NCBI GenBank assembly: GCA_002404375.1 | Contig: DHJO01000001.1 | Coordinates: forward strand, 1-11,085 | Length of the DNA stretch: 11,085 nucleotides | Reading direction: 5' to 3' | From: Gemmatimonadales bacterium UBA4718 | GTDB lineage: Bacteria; Gemmatimonadota; Gemmatimonadetes; Gemmatimonadales; Gemmatimonadaceae | Shown here: positions 1 to 5,965 of the stretch, piece by piece | How the letters are laid out: each line of letters starts with the position of its first letter | Numbering within the stretch: position 1 is the first letter of the stretch | Translations under genes and position numbers: made by a program | The notes under the pieces: model-generated | Told to the model about the DNA's origin: nothing | The model's input: only the letters and a program-made list of their open reading frames with translations | Databases searched by the model: none

Positions 1-521
1 CGGTGGCCAGTCCGACGCTGGTGGTTTTCCTGGGAAGCACGATCGGCAACTTTCCGCGCGAGGAGGCAGTTCGGCTTCTGTCGCACATCGCCCGTGCGAT
101 GGGGCCTTCCGATCGATTCCTCCTTGGCGCTGATCTCGTAAAGGATCCAGCGATCATCAACCGCGCGTACAACGATTCGCGCGGCGTGACCGCAGCCTTC
201 AATCTCAACGTTCTCGAAAGGCTGAACCGCGAGCTCGGCGCCGATTTTCCACTGAGGGATTTCGAGCACCGTGCATTCTATAGTAGCGAGCAGCGGCGGA
301 TCGAGATGCATCTCGTGGCGCGAAGAGCGAACATGGTAGTGATTCCCGAGATCGGCGAGATCAGCTTCAAGGAAGGGGAAACGATTCGCACGGAGCTGAG
401 CTACAAGTACGATCGCGCGGCGCTCGAGGATATCCTCCGGGCGTCCGGGCTTTCGATGGAGAGCTGGATGCCCGCGGACGACGGCTCTTTCGCCCTTGCA
501 CTCGCTCGCGCGGAGGGTTGA
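1..521 (+). CDS. egtD: L-histidine N-alpha-methyltransferase EgtD, C-terminal part (5' truncated by window)
   Basis: EgtD transfers three methyl groups from S-adenosylmethionine to the alpha-amino group of histidine, giving hercynine, the first step of ergothioneine synthesis in the cytosol. About 172 codons are present; the family is usually about 320 residues, so the N-terminal half, with the first part of the SAM fold, lies outside the window. Counting from the GTG at base 3, the segment LGSTIGNF (10-17) is the family motif whose Asn binds histidine. AYND (55-58) carries the conserved Tyr followed by the GVTAAFN stretch. RTELSYKY (129-136) keeps the Glu and Ser that hold the histidine substrate in the mycobacterial enzyme. 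The frame is open to the left edge, so the GTG at base 3 is probably internal. The TGA stop lies 9 bases before the next gene, which encodes an EgtA-like ligase; this supports the call. An egtB gene would be expected just upstream, outside the window. Confidence 0.93.
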   Translation, partial: VASPTLVVFLGSTIGNFPREEAVRLLSHIARAMGPSDRFLLGADLVKDPAIINRAYNDSRGVTAAFNLNVLERLNRELGADFPLRDFEHRAFYSSEQRRIEMHLVARRANMVVIPEIGEISFKEGETIRTELSYKYDRAALEDILRASGLSMESWMPADDGSFALALARAEG

Positions 522-530
522 GACAGCGCT

Positions 531-1769
531 GTGAGCCTTTCGGAGGCGAAGCTGCTGGATGATGTCCGACAGCGGTTGTTCTCACCGGTGAAATCGCAAA
601 CTCCGCGCGCGGTGGGCGTGGAGATCGAGCTCATTCCCATTCACGCGCAGACCAGAAGACCTGCCCTGCCGAGGAACGCGGGAGGAGTGTCTACCGCAGG
701 CATAATCTCGCGGCTGGGACAGCGCCACGGCTGGCTGGAAGAATCAGTCGAGAACGACCCGCCATCGTGGAAGCTCCCAGATGGCACGCGCATCTCGTTC
801 GAGCCTGGCGGTCAGATCGAGATCAGTAGCACGCCGCACGCAACCGCTTCGTCCGTGATAGACTCGACACAGGCGCTCATCGCGATGCTCGAGGGCGCGA
901 TGGCAACCGAAAGCATCGAGTTGCTCGCACGCGGGGTTGATCCGTACAACGACATCGGCGCGGTCCCTCTCCAGCTGCACCGCGATCGTTATGAGCGCAT
1001 GACCCGGTATTTCGAATCGATTGGGCCGTCGGGTGTCCGGATGATGCGACAGACCGCTGCGCTCCAGATCAATCTCGAGCGTGGCGAAGACCCTCAATTC
1101 AGGTGGCGCCTGCTCAACGACCTCGCACCGATCGTCACCGCGTTGTTTGCGAATTCGCGCGACTACGCCGGCAAATCAACCGAGTGGGCGAGTTACCGGT
1201 CCCACCTCTGGAGGACCCTCGATCCTTCGAGGACCGGGATCATCTACGACGAGCCAGGTCATGCCGAGAGATATTTGAGCTTCGCGCTCGATGCGTTCGC
1301 GATGCACAGCGGCGGCGGACAGCCATATCGAACTTTTCGCGAATGGATGCGCGAGCCGGGTGTAAACGAAGCCGAATGGCTGTTCCATCTCTCTACCCTT
1401 TTTCCTGAAGTGCGGCCCAAGGAATATTTCGAGCTGAGATCGGCGGACACCATCGAGGCCGCACAGTTGTTCGCGCCCGTAGTGTTTGTCACGGGAATCG
1501 TCTATGATCGCGAAAGTTCGGTAGCGGCTACGGAGATCCTCGGACTGCCGGATCCCGTTCTCCTCCTGCGGGCCGCGAGCCGTGGATTGAAAGACCGGGA
1601 ACTATGGGTCACGGCGACTGTCTTGTGCGAGCTTGCAATCCAGGGAGCAGCTCGACTCGGCGAGGAGTACATATCGACGCGGCATCGCGAGGATGCGTGG
1701 ACGTACTTTAAGGCCCTGAGAGAAAAGTTTCGGCCCGGCCGAAGAGCGCACTTCTTTCCGGACGGGTAA
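531..1769 (+). CDS. egtA: Glutamate--cysteine ligase, EgtA type
   Basis: A 412-residue ATP-dependent ligase of the glutamate-cysteine ligase 2 / EgtA family, predicted to join glutamate and cysteine into gamma-glutamylcysteine, the sulfur donor for mycobacterial-type EgtB. Visible marks are VGVEIEL (28-34), the acidic Glu-x-Glu start of the catalytic sheet; FEPGGQIEIS (90-99), a hallmark of this family; RYERMTRYF (153-161) followed by MMRQTAALQINLE (171-183); and FPEVRPKEYFELRSAD (291-306), the Arg/Glu-rich substrate strand. The GTG start lies 9 bases after the egtD stop. A GGAGGG at 512-517 is a ribosome-binding site with rather long spacing, and no better in-frame start is seen. Being next to egtD suggests the gamma-glutamylcysteine-dependent ergothioneine route. 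The same product could also feed glutathione synthesis, so the exact use is inferred. Confidence 0.88.
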   Translation: MSLSEAKLLDDVRQRLFSPVKSQTPRAVGVEIELIPIHAQTRRPALPRNAGGVSTAGIISRLGQRHGWLEESVENDPPSWKLPDGTRISFEPGGQIEISSTPHATASSVIDSTQALIAMLEGAMATESIELLARGVDPYNDIGAVPLQLHRDRYERMTRYFESIGPSGVRMMRQTAALQINLERGEDPQFRWRLLNDLAPIVTALFANSRDYAGKSTEWASYRSHLWRTLDPSRTGIIYDEPGHAERYLSFALDAFAMHSGGGQPYRTFREWMREPGVNEAEWLFHLSTLFPEVRPKEYFELRSADTIEAAQLFAPVVFVTGIVYDRESSVAATEILGLPDPVLLLRAASRGLKDRELWVTATVLCELAIQGAARLGEEYISTRHREDAWTYFKALREKFRPGRRAHFFPDG

Positions 1770-1772
1770 AGC

Positions 1773-2663
1773 ATGCCTGAGCTTCCGGATATCACTGTCT
1801 ACATCGAAGCGCTCGAATCACGAATCGTTGGCGAGAGGCTCGAGCGAACGCGCATCCCGAAGCCGTTCCTGTTGCGCTCCGTCGATCCGCCGATCAGCGC
1901 AGCTCACGGAAAGCGAGTACTCGGAGTGCGGCGAATGGGGAAGCGAATTGTCGTCGAGCTGGAAGACGATCTGTTTCTCGTAATTCACCTGATGATTGCG
2001 GGGCGGCTGCGCTGGGTGCCGGCGGGCGGGAAAGTCCCGGGTAAAATCGGACTCGCCGCGTTCGACTTCACGAATGGCACTCTGATCCTCACCGAGGCCG
2101 GCTCAAAGCGTCGGGCTTCACTTTGGCTCGTGCGTGGAGAGCAATCGCTCGAACAGTTCGCGCGGGGTGGCCTGGAAGTATTGGAGTCCGATCTCACGGA
2201 GTTCACGGAGCGACTGATACGCGAGAACCACACGCTGAAGAGATCGCTGACCGATCCAAGGTTGTTCAGCGGAATCGGAAACGCATACTCGGACGAGATT
2301 CTCCACCGCGCCAAGTTGTCGCCTGTGAAACACACCAGGCGGCTGAGCGACGAAGAAATCCAGCGCCTCTTCGACGCCACTCGGACGACATTGATCGAAT
2401 GGACCGACCGCCTGCGCGAGGAATCCGAGGGAGATTTCCCCGCGAAAGTGACCGCGTTCCGCGAGGAGATGGCGGTGCACGGAAAATTCGGCGAGCCCTG
2501 CCCGGTATGTGCGACGCCGGTTCAAAGAATTCGCTATGCCGACAACGAGACGAACTATTGTCCGCGCTGCCAGACGGAGGGAAAGCTCCTAGCGGACCGC
2601 GCACTTTCCCGCCTGCTAAAACAGGATTGGCCGCGCTCGATCGACGAGCTCACCTGGAGTTGA
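1773..2663 (+). CDS. Formamidopyrimidine-DNA glycosylase (Fpg/Nei family)
   Basis: A 296-residue bifunctional DNA glycosylase/AP lyase of the Fpg/Nei superfamily, predicted to cut out oxidised bases. The N-terminus MPELPDI supplies the nucleophilic Pro2 and catalytic Glu3 (after Met removal Pro1/Glu2). MGKR (55-58) carries the conserved Lys, and [10 protein letters not shown] (72-81) is a core strand. [13 protein letters not shown] (165-177) is the helix-two-turn-helix with its conserved Asn170. A zinc finger follows with Cys243, Cys246, Cys263 and Cys266, at the standard 16-residue middle spacing. Two features are unusual. The finger position occupied by the DNA-contacting, catalytic Arg of E. 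coli Fpg is Asn258 here. About 30 residues follow the last Cys, where E. coli Fpg ends almost at once. I believe a non-canonical Fpg subfamily with this tail exists, but substrate range cannot be read from sequence. The ATG starts 3 bases after the egtA-like stop, so the two are probably translationally coupled. Confidence 0.92.
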   Translation: MPELPDITVYIEALESRIVGERLERTRIPKPFLLRSVDPPISAAHGKRVLGVRRMGKRIVVELEDDLFLVIHLMIAGRLRWVPAGGKVPGKIGLAAFDFTNGTLILTEAGSKRRASLWLVRGEQSLEQFARGGLEVLESDLTEFTERLIRENHTLKRSLTDPRLFSGIGNAYSDEILHRAKLSPVKHTRRLSDEEIQRLFDATRTTLIEWTDRLREESEGDFPAKVTAFREEMAVHGKFGEPCPVCATPVQRIRYADNETNYCPRCQTEGKLLADRALSRLLKQDWPRSIDELTWS

Positions 2664-2680
2664 ATCCTCTTGGTCGGCTC

Positions 2681-2700
2681 GGATTGGGGATTGGGGATTG
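2681..2700. repeat. Short tandem repeat, GGATTGG x 2.9
   Basis: Two full copies of the 7-base unit GGATTGG (2681-2687, 2688-2694) are followed by GGATTG (2695-2700), 17 bases after the glycosylase stop. The G-runs could form a two-tetrad G-quadruplex on the plus strand. This is an inference; no role is evident. Confidence 0.8.
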
Positions 2701-2745
2701 TCTCGCCGGGTCGTCGGAGGGGTCGGACTTTGGCGACAACGCAGG

Positions 2746-2969
2746 CGATCTAGTTCTCACTTCCCGCGAGACTTACCGCACTCTGTTGGGAGGTGAGAGG
2801 TGTCCTCGCAGGCGACGTCCAAGGCCGCGACCGAGGAGACCCGCGACCGAGCAGAGCGAGGGAGCGCAGTTAGGGGCTCCGACCGAGCGACCGTCGTCGC
2901 CGAAGAGGACACCTCTTACCGACCCCGACAGAGATGCCGGTCCAAGCGCAACGAGCAAGAACTAGATCG
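2746..2969. repeat. Long imperfect inverted repeat (foldback/MITE-like element or convergent terminator)
   Basis: This fills most of the gap between two convergent genes. Three blocks pair in nested order. The outer arm CGATCTAGTTCT (2746-2757) matches AGAACTAGATCG (2958-2969) perfectly over 12 bases. The inner arm GGTGAGAGGTGTCCTC (2792-2807) matches 2905-2920 at 15 of 16 bases. After a 3-base internal loop on each side, GGCGACG (2811-2817) pairs with CGTCGCC (2895-2901). Between outer and inner arms, ACCG/CGGT (2775-2778, 2938-2941) and CTCTGT/ACAGAG (2781-2786, 2928-2933) also match with small indels. The centre holds two direct copies of CCGCGACCGAG (2825-2835, 2841-2851). The right outer arm contains the last codons and TAG stop of the LOG gene. 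No transposase is visible. There is no U-tract, so a simple intrinsic terminator is not the best explanation. Confidence 0.75.
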
Positions 2970-3552
2970 TCCCCGCGTTGAGCCATTTCACTACACGCGG
3001 CGGCTCATACCTCTCAAAACGTGAGAGCAGGGCGGCGGGCTCGCTCTCCACCACGACCATGGCCCGGTGCGCGTCGCGCACAAACCTCTCGGCGACCGCA
3101 TGATCCAGAAACTCCAGCAGCGGATCGAAATATCCGGCGACGTTGAGCAATCCACACGGTTTCGCGTGCATGCCGAGTTGACCCCACGTCCAGGTCTCAA
3201 AGAATTCCTCGAGCGTTCCGATACCGCCCGGCAGCGCGATGAAGCCGTCCGCCAGCTCCGCCATCATCGCCTTTCTCTGATGCATTGAATCGACGATGCG
3301 CAGATCCGTGAGCGCCTTGTTTGCTACTTCGCGCTCCACCAGCATTCGCGGGATCACACCGATGATGTCGCCAAACTCGTCCGTCATTGCGTCCGCCAGC
3401 GCTGCCATCAGACCGACATTCGAGCCGCCATACACGATCCCTATCCCGCGCTGGGCGAGCAATCTGCCGAGCGCGCGCGCTGCTTCCACGTAATCTGGGC
3501 GCGCGCCTGGATTCGATCCGCAGAAAACCGCGAGGCGGCGGATCTCGCTCAC
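2962..3552 (-). CDS. LOG-family (TIGR00730) nucleotide 5'-monophosphate phosphoribohydrolase
   Basis: A 196-residue Rossmann-fold protein of the LOG / 'lysine decarboxylase-like' family. Characterised members split the N-glycosidic bond of cytokinin riboside or nucleoside 5'-monophosphates, releasing the free base and ribose 5-phosphate. From the chosen start, the visible motifs are FCGSNPG (10-16), YGGSNVGLM (41-49), MHQRK (90-94) with the conserved Arg93-Lys94, and the signature PGGIGTLEE (108-116) ending in catalytic Glu116. The open frame continues upstream to 3618, but that part lies inside the SDR gene. The GTG at 3552 overlaps the SDR stop as GTGA and gives the normal family length, so it is preferred. 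The coupling implies co-translation with the SDR. The TAG stop lies inside the outer arm of the long inverted repeat. Bacterial substrates of this family are often unknown, so cytokinin production should not be assumed. Confidence 0.9.
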   Translation of the reverse strand: MSEIRRLAVFCGSNPGARPDYVEAARALGRLLAQRGIGIVYGGSNVGLMAALADAMTDEFGDIIGVIPRMLVEREVANKALTDLRIVDSMHQRKAMMAELADGFIALPGGIGTLEEFFETWTWGQLGMHAKPCGLLNVAGYFDPLLEFLDHAVAERFVRDAHRAMVVVESEPAALLSRFERYEPPRVVKWLNAGTI

Positions 3553-4361
3553 GCGCGCGGGCGCATCGCGGCCATCATGTTGACGCCCAGGCCGGCAAGT
3601 GACTGACCACCGTCGCACACGACGACCGCACCCGTGATGAATCTGGCGGCCTCACTGCACAGAAAGAGCGCGAGATCCGCGATCTCGTCCTTGGTGGCGA
3701 AGCGCTGGAGCGGAATGGTTCGAGTGAACTGCTTCCGGATCTCCGGCGTCGGGGCGAGACGGCGCATCCCTTCGGTCTCGTCAACTGCTCCGGGAGCGAT
3801 CGAGTTGACTCGCACACCCTCGGGGCCCCATTCGATGGCAAGACACTTCGTCAGCATGTCCACTCCTGCCTTCGCCGCACAGACGTGCGCCTGCATGGGC
3901 ATTGGAGTGAAGGCCTGCATTGCCGATATGTTGATGATGGAAGCGCCTGGACGTCTCAAGTGCTCGAACACCGCTCGACATGTGTTGAAGGTGCCCAACA
4001 GATCGATGTCGACTACCGACTTGAACGCGTTCGCGGACATGCCAAGCGCCGGCGCCGGAAAGTTTCCGGCAGCGCCACAGACGACCAGATCGATTTCGCC
4101 ATGTGTGTCGCGCGCTGACTTGATTGCGCCAGCAAGGGCGTCGTAGTCCCGCACGTCGGCGGGATGACCGGATGCAACGCCTCCCGCTTTCCGAATCTCG
4201 CTGGCGGCAGCGTCGAGTTTCTCCCAAGTCCGGCCGATCAACGCAACCTTGGCTCCATGCTCCGTGAATCGCTTCGCGATAGAGAGATTGATCCCGCTTC
4301 CGCCACCGGTGATGACGGCGGTTTTTCCATCGAGCACTTTCTTTTCGAATACTTCCGACAT
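3549..4361 (-). CDS. SDR-family oxidoreductase, 2,4-dienoyl-CoA reductase type
   Basis: A 270-residue classical short-chain dehydrogenase/reductase. TGGGSGIN (18-25) is the nucleotide-binding loop, IGRT (42-45) ends strand 2 with an Arg suggesting NADPH, AAGNF (97-101) replaces the usual NNAG, and DGG (220-222) lies near the C-terminus. The SDR catalytic Tyr is absent: the YxxxK position reads V150-x3-K154, within AHVCAAKAGV. An Asp (D120) stands where many SDRs have the active-site Asn. This pattern, with AAGNF, DIDLLGTFN, HLAxEWGP-like and SxAPG segments, resembles animal peroxisomal 2,4-dienoyl-CoA reductase (DECR2), which removes double bonds during unsaturated fatty-acid beta-oxidation. 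The last Gly of TGxxxGxG is Asn25, which is unusual. The ATG at 4361 has GGAG at 4367-4370. The stop overlaps the LOG start. The fold is certain; the dienoyl-CoA substrate is inferred from family resemblance. Confidence 0.85.
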   Translation of the reverse strand: MSEVFEKKVLDGKTAVITGGGSGINLSIAKRFTEHGAKVALIGRTWEKLDAAASEIRKAGGVASGHPADVRDYDALAGAIKSARDTHGEIDLVVCGAAGNFPAPALGMSANAFKSVVDIDLLGTFNTCRAVFEHLRRPGASIINISAMQAFTPMPMQAHVCAAKAGVDMLTKCLAIEWGPEGVRVNSIAPGAVDETEGMRRLAPTPEIRKQFTRTIPLQRFATKDEIADLALFLCSEAARFITGAVVVCDGGQSLAGLGVNMMAAMRPRA

Positions 4362-4390
4362 CGGCGCTCCATCAGCATCTCGTGGAGACG

Positions 4391-4405
4391 CAAACCTATA
4401 GTTTG
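4391..4405 (-). promoter_or_regulatory. Candidate -10 region / small inverted repeat upstream of the SDR gene
   Basis: CAAAC and GTTTG arms separated by 5 bases flank a minus-strand TATAGG, about 34 bases before the SDR ATG. A second inverted repeat, GTGCGG-AG-CCGCAC (4422-4435), sits near where a -35 element would fall. Position and sequence suit a promoter or operator placed after the terminator at 4439-4468, but no good -35 hexamer is seen. Confidence 0.3.
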
Positions 4406-4438
4406 GGCGAGAGTGCTGAAAGTGCGGAGCCGCACACG

Positions 4439-4468
4439 AAAAAACCCCGCATCCTTTCGGATACGGGG
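4439..4468 (-). terminator. Rho-independent terminator (minus strand)
   Basis: Read on the minus strand, a 10-base stem (4459-4468 with 4445-4454) closes a 4-base GAAA loop, with one A/C mismatch, and is followed at once by six T residues (4444-4439). It lies 227 bases past the ArsR-type stop and 78 bases before the SDR start, all on one strand. It could end the regulator transcript, end a small RNA, or act as an attenuator for the SDR-LOG pair. Confidence 0.8.
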
Positions 4469-4580
4469 CTGGCTACTGGTGGCCCACCCGTCCTACAAGC
4501 TCAGCCAGTAGCACTAATCGGGGCTGGAGAGAAATCCAGGCTCTAACTCTTAGACCCACCGTACGGCCAAAGGGTTTAGA
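4469..4580 (-). ncRNA. Possible structured RNA or 3' UTR upstream of the terminator
   Basis: This stretch between the ArsR-type and SDR genes is rich in stems. GCTACTGG (4472-4479) pairs perfectly with CCAGTAGC (4505-4512). A competing 6-base pairing, CTGGCT with AGCCAG, uses partly the same bases. A small CTGGA/TCCAG hairpin lies at 4524-4539. CGGGGCTGG occurs twice (4464-4472 and 4519-4527), the first copy running into the terminator stem, so alternative folds are possible. It fits no RNA family I know: no tRNA T-arm, no T-box specifier, no SRP or 6S signature. Part of it may simply be the untranslated tail of the regulator mRNA. Confidence 0.35.
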
Positions 4581-4695
4581 ATGTTGCAAACTTTTTTATT
4601 GGCGGCTTAGCGGGGTCCGGCAAATCGACGAAGCGGTCTTTGTTCGGGTCGCCGTGTGAGAAGCCATTGATCTCATCCAATCCGGGAATGACCGC

Positions 4696-5898
4696 TCAGT
4701 CGGTTCGCCGCTTCCGGGTTGTAAGCAATGACAAGTCGCCGGTTGAGGAGAAGAGCTGCTCCACAGCAGCTTCAGAGACCGCGGCGACGGTTGCTCTGCT
4801 GAGCGAGAGCTTCGTGGATCCGCCAGCCTGCGTCTCGGCGATGAGTCCCGCTGCCCGCAGCGCCTGCACGTGATGCGTGATTGTCGGCTTCGACACCCTG
4901 AGGCTGCGCGAGAGTTCCGCGGATGTCGTTGGACTCCGCGCGAGAATCGAGGCGATCGCGTAGCGAGTCGTATCACCCAGGGCTCGGAACACCGACTCGG
5001 CGTTGATGTCCGAATGCGAAGCGAGCGCGTTCGTGCCGGTGGCCCGGACATCCGTCGCTATTCGGTTGGCAGCGGTGACATCACGCACGATGGGGAAATA
5101 GAGACTGACACGTCCAGTTATGCTCTCGTATTTCGCCCACCAGCGTCGCGTATTGAAGGCCGATGGAATTATGACGCAACGATCGATGCGGTCGTAGGGG
5201 ATGGATGCGCCACTCTTCGGACGAAGCTCTCGCGCCTTTGCGTCAAGACTGACCGGCAGCTTCAGCTCGCCGGCCAACTCATGGAGTGGAGCCTCCTCCT
5301 GCAGATCCCTCAGTCGAAATGAATCCGCGCGCATCTCCGTCTCGAGCGCCGACCAATCGCTGCGGAATCCGGTCTGCCAGAAGCTGTCGAGCACGAGCGC
5401 GAGCTCACCTCGAAAGGTTTCGGGGTGCGACAGCAGCATGGCCATCGCTTTCGCTGAATCGGAGCTCGCGTCGTAAGGGCGCAACCCGAAATAGCCTAAG
5501 AGCTCGGCGCCATCCGATTTCTCATTGGCGACGACCTGACGAAGACTCTTCTTTCCGGCGACCAGTGCGCGAACGGTTGCAGCGTCATGAAAGATTCCGG
5601 AGAGGATGTTCGACTTGAGGTCCTCCACCGGCATCTCGCGAAGATTCGAGACTATTTCGTCGAACGTCATCTCGCCGGGTGTTCGCTGCAGGGAATCGGC
5701 GAGCAGTGCCCAGAAAAGCGGGACCGGCGCGACTCGTTTGGCAACGTGCTCGAAGTCGCGGGGAAGTCGAGTCATCGCTCGCTGCCTCCAGTCGTCGAGC
5801 ACGGACGGCGCGCTGTGAGTCAGTGAGTACAACGCGTAGAAGACGTCGAATCGCGGCGTCACCGCAAACGCGATTGGAAAGGCGCGATCGGTCGGCAT
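4696..5898 (-). CDS. ArsR-type winged-helix transcriptional regulator with long N-terminal domain
   Basis: A 400-residue regulator. The C-terminal part (about 299-368) is a winged helix of the ArsR/SmtB type: ESVFRALGDTTRYAIASIL leads into AELSRSLRVSKPTITHHVQAL, the recognition-helix region, and then the wing around GGSTKLSL. The roughly 300-residue N-terminal part is mainly helical and soluble and resembles the DUF5937-type domain attached to some ArsR regulators; that assignment is uncertain. No ArsR metal-binding CxC motif is present, so the signal is probably not a metal. The ATG at 5898 is preferred; an in-frame TTG at 5910 would add four residues. No strong ribosome-binding site is close, the nearest purine run being about 20 bases upstream. 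A perfect palindrome lies just before the ATG and may be an autoregulatory operator. It follows the protease gene by 67 bases on the same strand. After its TGA the frame stays open for 39 codons. Confidence 0.85.
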   Translation of the reverse strand: MPTDRAFPIAFAVTPRFDVFYALYSLTHSAPSVLDDWRQRAMTRLPRDFEHVAKRVAPVPLFWALLADSLQRTPGEMTFDEIVSNLREMPVEDLKSNILSGIFHDAATVRALVAGKKSLRQVVANEKSDGAELLGYFGLRPYDASSDSAKAMAMLLSHPETFRGELALVLDSFWQTGFRSDWSALETEMRADSFRLRDLQEEAPLHELAGELKLPVSLDAKARELRPKSGASIPYDRIDRCVIIPSAFNTRRWWAKYESITGRVSLYFPIVRDVTAANRIATDVRATGTNALASHSDINAESVFRALGDTTRYAIASILARSPTTSAELSRSLRVSKPTITHHVQALRAAGLIAETQAGGSTKLSLSRATVAAVSEAAVEQLFSSTGDLSLLTTRKRRTD

Positions 5899-5916
5899 GT
5901 TAGCTAACAACCTAAC
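5899..5916. promoter_or_regulatory. Candidate operator for the ArsR-type regulator
   Basis: A perfect 10-base palindrome, GTTAGCTAAC (5899-5908), directly abuts the ATG at 5898, and a further CTAAC half-site (5912-5916) follows. ArsR-family regulators bind dyads in their own promoters, so this could mediate autoregulation. The role is inferred; the palindrome itself is seen directly. Confidence 0.4.
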
Positions 5917-5965
5917 CGGTGTTTCCCCCCTCCGACACTCCCTATCTGTGTGCCCGCGAGTCTCG

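Noticed and set aside
2123..2965. 280-codon plus-strand frame crossing the end of the glycosylase gene and the intergenic repeat
   Set aside because: Arg/Pro/Gly-rich shadow of the glycosylase frame that then runs through the inverted repeat; no start signal or domain.
3553..3618. Longer N-terminus for the LOG protein beginning at 3618
   Set aside because: The extra 22 residues lie wholly inside the SDR coding sequence and have no family similarity; the GTG at 3552 gives the normal length.
4480..4495. Minus-strand GGGTGGGCCACC resembling a T-box motif or a tRNA 3' CCA end
   Set aside because: The following terminator does not contain the T-box-like bases, there is no specifier stem, and the downstream gene is not amino-acid related. 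For a tRNA, no T-loop and no complementary 5' acceptor strand are present.
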